Shown here: positions 3,985 through 5,083 of the stretch, piece after piece
Layout: the number at the start of each line of letters is the position of its first letter
How positions within the stretch are numbered: the stretch's first letter is position 1
Assembly (NCBI GenBank): GCA_934456315.1
Contig: CAKSHG010000167.1
Location: 1-5,083 of the forward strand
Direction of reading: 5' to 3'
From: an uncultured Oscillospiraceae bacterium
GTDB lineage: Bacteria > Bacillota > Clostridia > Oscillospirales > Ruminococcaceae
DNA: 5,083 nt
Notes under the pieces: model-generated
Told to the model about the DNA's origin: nothing
Databases searched by the model: none
What the model saw: only the letters and a program-made list of their open reading frames with translations
Made by a program: the position numbers and the translations under genes

Positions 3985-5083
3985 TAAACGCTCTCAAACG
4001 TTTCTACAACAGCTTCGGCGACCGCGGCGTGATGATGGTGATATTCACGGTCAGCGTTATCCTGCACTCGGTGCTCGCGATGTACATGGAGCTGCCTGCG
4101 GTCAACCCGGACGAGATAGGCACGGCAAGCGTTGCGGCTTTCTATTCCGGGCGGGACTGGTCGGCTCTGATGGGGCAGATATCCTATTATTACGGGTATG
4201 TCCAGGCGGTATTCTATGCGCCGCTGTTCCTGTTCATCAGCAACTCGTATGTGCTGTATAAGGCGTGCCTTATCGTGAACGGCATTCTTATGAGCTTCAT
4301 TCCGGTCATCGCTTACAACATCTCCACGAAGCTCGGAGTCACCAGAGTGTGGCAGAGGCTGACGGCGGCGCTGTGCTGCGGTACCTACATCACATACATA
4401 GCCCACTCGAAGTTCATCTGGAATGAAACCATTTGCAGCCTGCTTCCGTGGGTGCTGCTGTGGGTGATGTTCATGTCGATGGACTGCCAGAAGGACGCTC
4501 CCCGGGTGATGTGGTCGGCTGCCGCAGGCGTTCTGTGCGCCGTCTGCTATGGAGCTCACTCCAGGCTGCTGGCGGTGGTCATAGCGTTCGTTATGACCGT
4601 GCTCATCGCGCGTATCTTCATGAAGCGCAGGATATTCGCGCTGCCGGTATTCTTCCCGGCGCTCGCCCTCGGCTTTGTGGGGGAGCATTTCTGCCGGAAA
4701 ACCATACAGCAGCTCGTCTGGAACGGCAAGGCGAGCGCAAACACCCTTGAGGGTGAATACACCCGCGTCCTCGGTCTGTTCGAGGAGGGCGGTTTCAACC
4801 GCTTCGTATCAACGCTGTTCGGGCATGTCTATACTTTCATGACCTCGACAGCCGGGCTGGGCGCTGTCGCCTGCGTGGTGCTGTTCATGCTGGTGTTCGT
4901 CCGTATCCGGGAGTGGAGCCAGAACCGCTCCGGCGAGGTGGTCGACGGCGTAAAGGTGTACGAGCCGACCTCCAAGCACACCTACAGCGCGCAGATGACG
5001 ATATTCGGAATTTACGCGTTCCTTGCCGTCGGCGGCTCAATGCTGCTGTCGGTGCTGTTCAAGTTCAACTCCGGGCAGCTTTC
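3981..5083 (+). CDS. Polytopic membrane protein, probable GT-C glycosyltransferase (partial, runs off the right end)
   Basis: The frame is open from the ATG at 3981 to the window end: 367 complete codons and no stop. The N-terminus is present and the C-terminus is missing. About nine to ten hydrophobic segments are visible. The first (about 17-37) is followed by a short outer loop with NPDEIG (42-47). An acidic Asp-Glu in the first outer loop is the catalytic hallmark of GT-C enzymes such as PMT, ArnT and related GT39 proteins, which take sugars from polyprenyl-phosphate carriers. Other notable pieces are SYYYGY (68-73), YAPLFLF (79-85), the WNET segment (147-150), GAHSRLL (191-197), and a polar stretch at about 309-336 between two hydrophobic segments. 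Its start overlaps the GT2 stop (ATGA), so the two are almost certainly made together. The inferred role is transfer of the GT2-made lipid-linked sugar to an envelope acceptor. The family is inferred from topology, motif and neighbour. It could instead be a membrane protein of unknown function or a flippase-like partner. Confidence 0.85.
   Translation, partial: MINALKRFYNSFGDRGVMMVIFTVSVILHSVLAMYMELPAVNPDEIGTASVAAFYSGRDWSALMGQISYYYGYVQAVFYAPLFLFISNSYVLYKACLIVNGILMSFIPVIAYNISTKLGVTRVWQRLTAALCCGTYITYIAHSKFIWNETICSLLPWVLLWVMFMSMDCQKDAPRVMWSAAAGVLCAVCYGAHSRLLAVVIAFVMTVLIARIFMKRRIFALPVFFPALALGFVGEHFCRKTIQQLVWNGKASANTLEGEYTRVLGLFEEGGFNRFVSTLFGHVYTFMTSTAGLGAVACVVLFMLVFVRIREWSQNRSGEVVDGVKVYEPTSKHTYSAQMTIFGIYAFLAVGGSMLLSVLFKFNSGQL

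Noticed and set aside
3954..4688. 244-codon open frame on the minus strand inside the membrane-protein gene
   Set aside because: Its product is a His/Arg/Glu-rich polar sequence typical of antisense reading of a membrane gene. The plus-strand frame has coherent membrane segments, a coupled start and a GT-C-like motif.

Overview
The window looks like chromosomal DNA from an anaerobic Firmicute of class Clostridia, probably an Oscillospiraceae/Ruminococcaceae-type gut bacterium. This rests on the GC-rich genes set against very AT-rich spacers, the Gram-positive type HPr with both His15 and Ser46, AGGAGG-type ribosome binding sites, clear sigma-A promoters, and a RING-finger/DUF2628-like membrane protein of a kind I associate with Clostridia. 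The genus call is an impression from sequence style, not a search result.

Left part (1-1112), read on the minus strand. HPr (1110-1373) is followed by a hairpin terminator (about 1015-1054), then a gene for a secreted lipoprotein of unknown function (226-972), which ends in a strong intrinsic terminator (166-206). Beyond it, a good minus-strand promoter (84-112) points off the left edge into a structured leader, so another leftward transcription unit begins just outside the window.

Middle (1374-1969) is a 596-base divergent intergenic region. It holds two excellent promoters back to back: one for HPr (1519-1547, minus) and one for the rightward operon (1851-1879, plus). About 300 bases of non-coding AT-rich DNA separate them. 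Both transcripts have sizeable leaders. The rightward one carries a 10-bp palindrome and a perfect 14-bp tandem duplication.

Right part (1970-5083) is a rightward operon of three genes. They are a membrane protein with an N-terminal RING-like zinc finger (1970-2926), a DPM1/GtrB-type family 2 glycosyltransferase with two C-terminal membrane helices (2980-3984), and a large polytopic membrane protein with a GT-C-like NPDE motif (3981 to beyond 5083). The last gene runs off the right end and starts by ATGA overlap with the glycosyltransferase stop. The simplest reading is a two-step envelope glycosylation module: the GT2 enzyme loads a sugar onto undecaprenyl phosphate, and the polytopic protein transfers it outside the membrane. 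The zinc-finger protein would be an accessory or regulatory partner of unknown role.

I see no mobile element, CRISPR array, tRNA or rRNA in the window. The least explained items are the zinc-finger protein's place in this operon, the inverted repeat upstream of the lipoprotein gene, and the leader RNA at the left edge.
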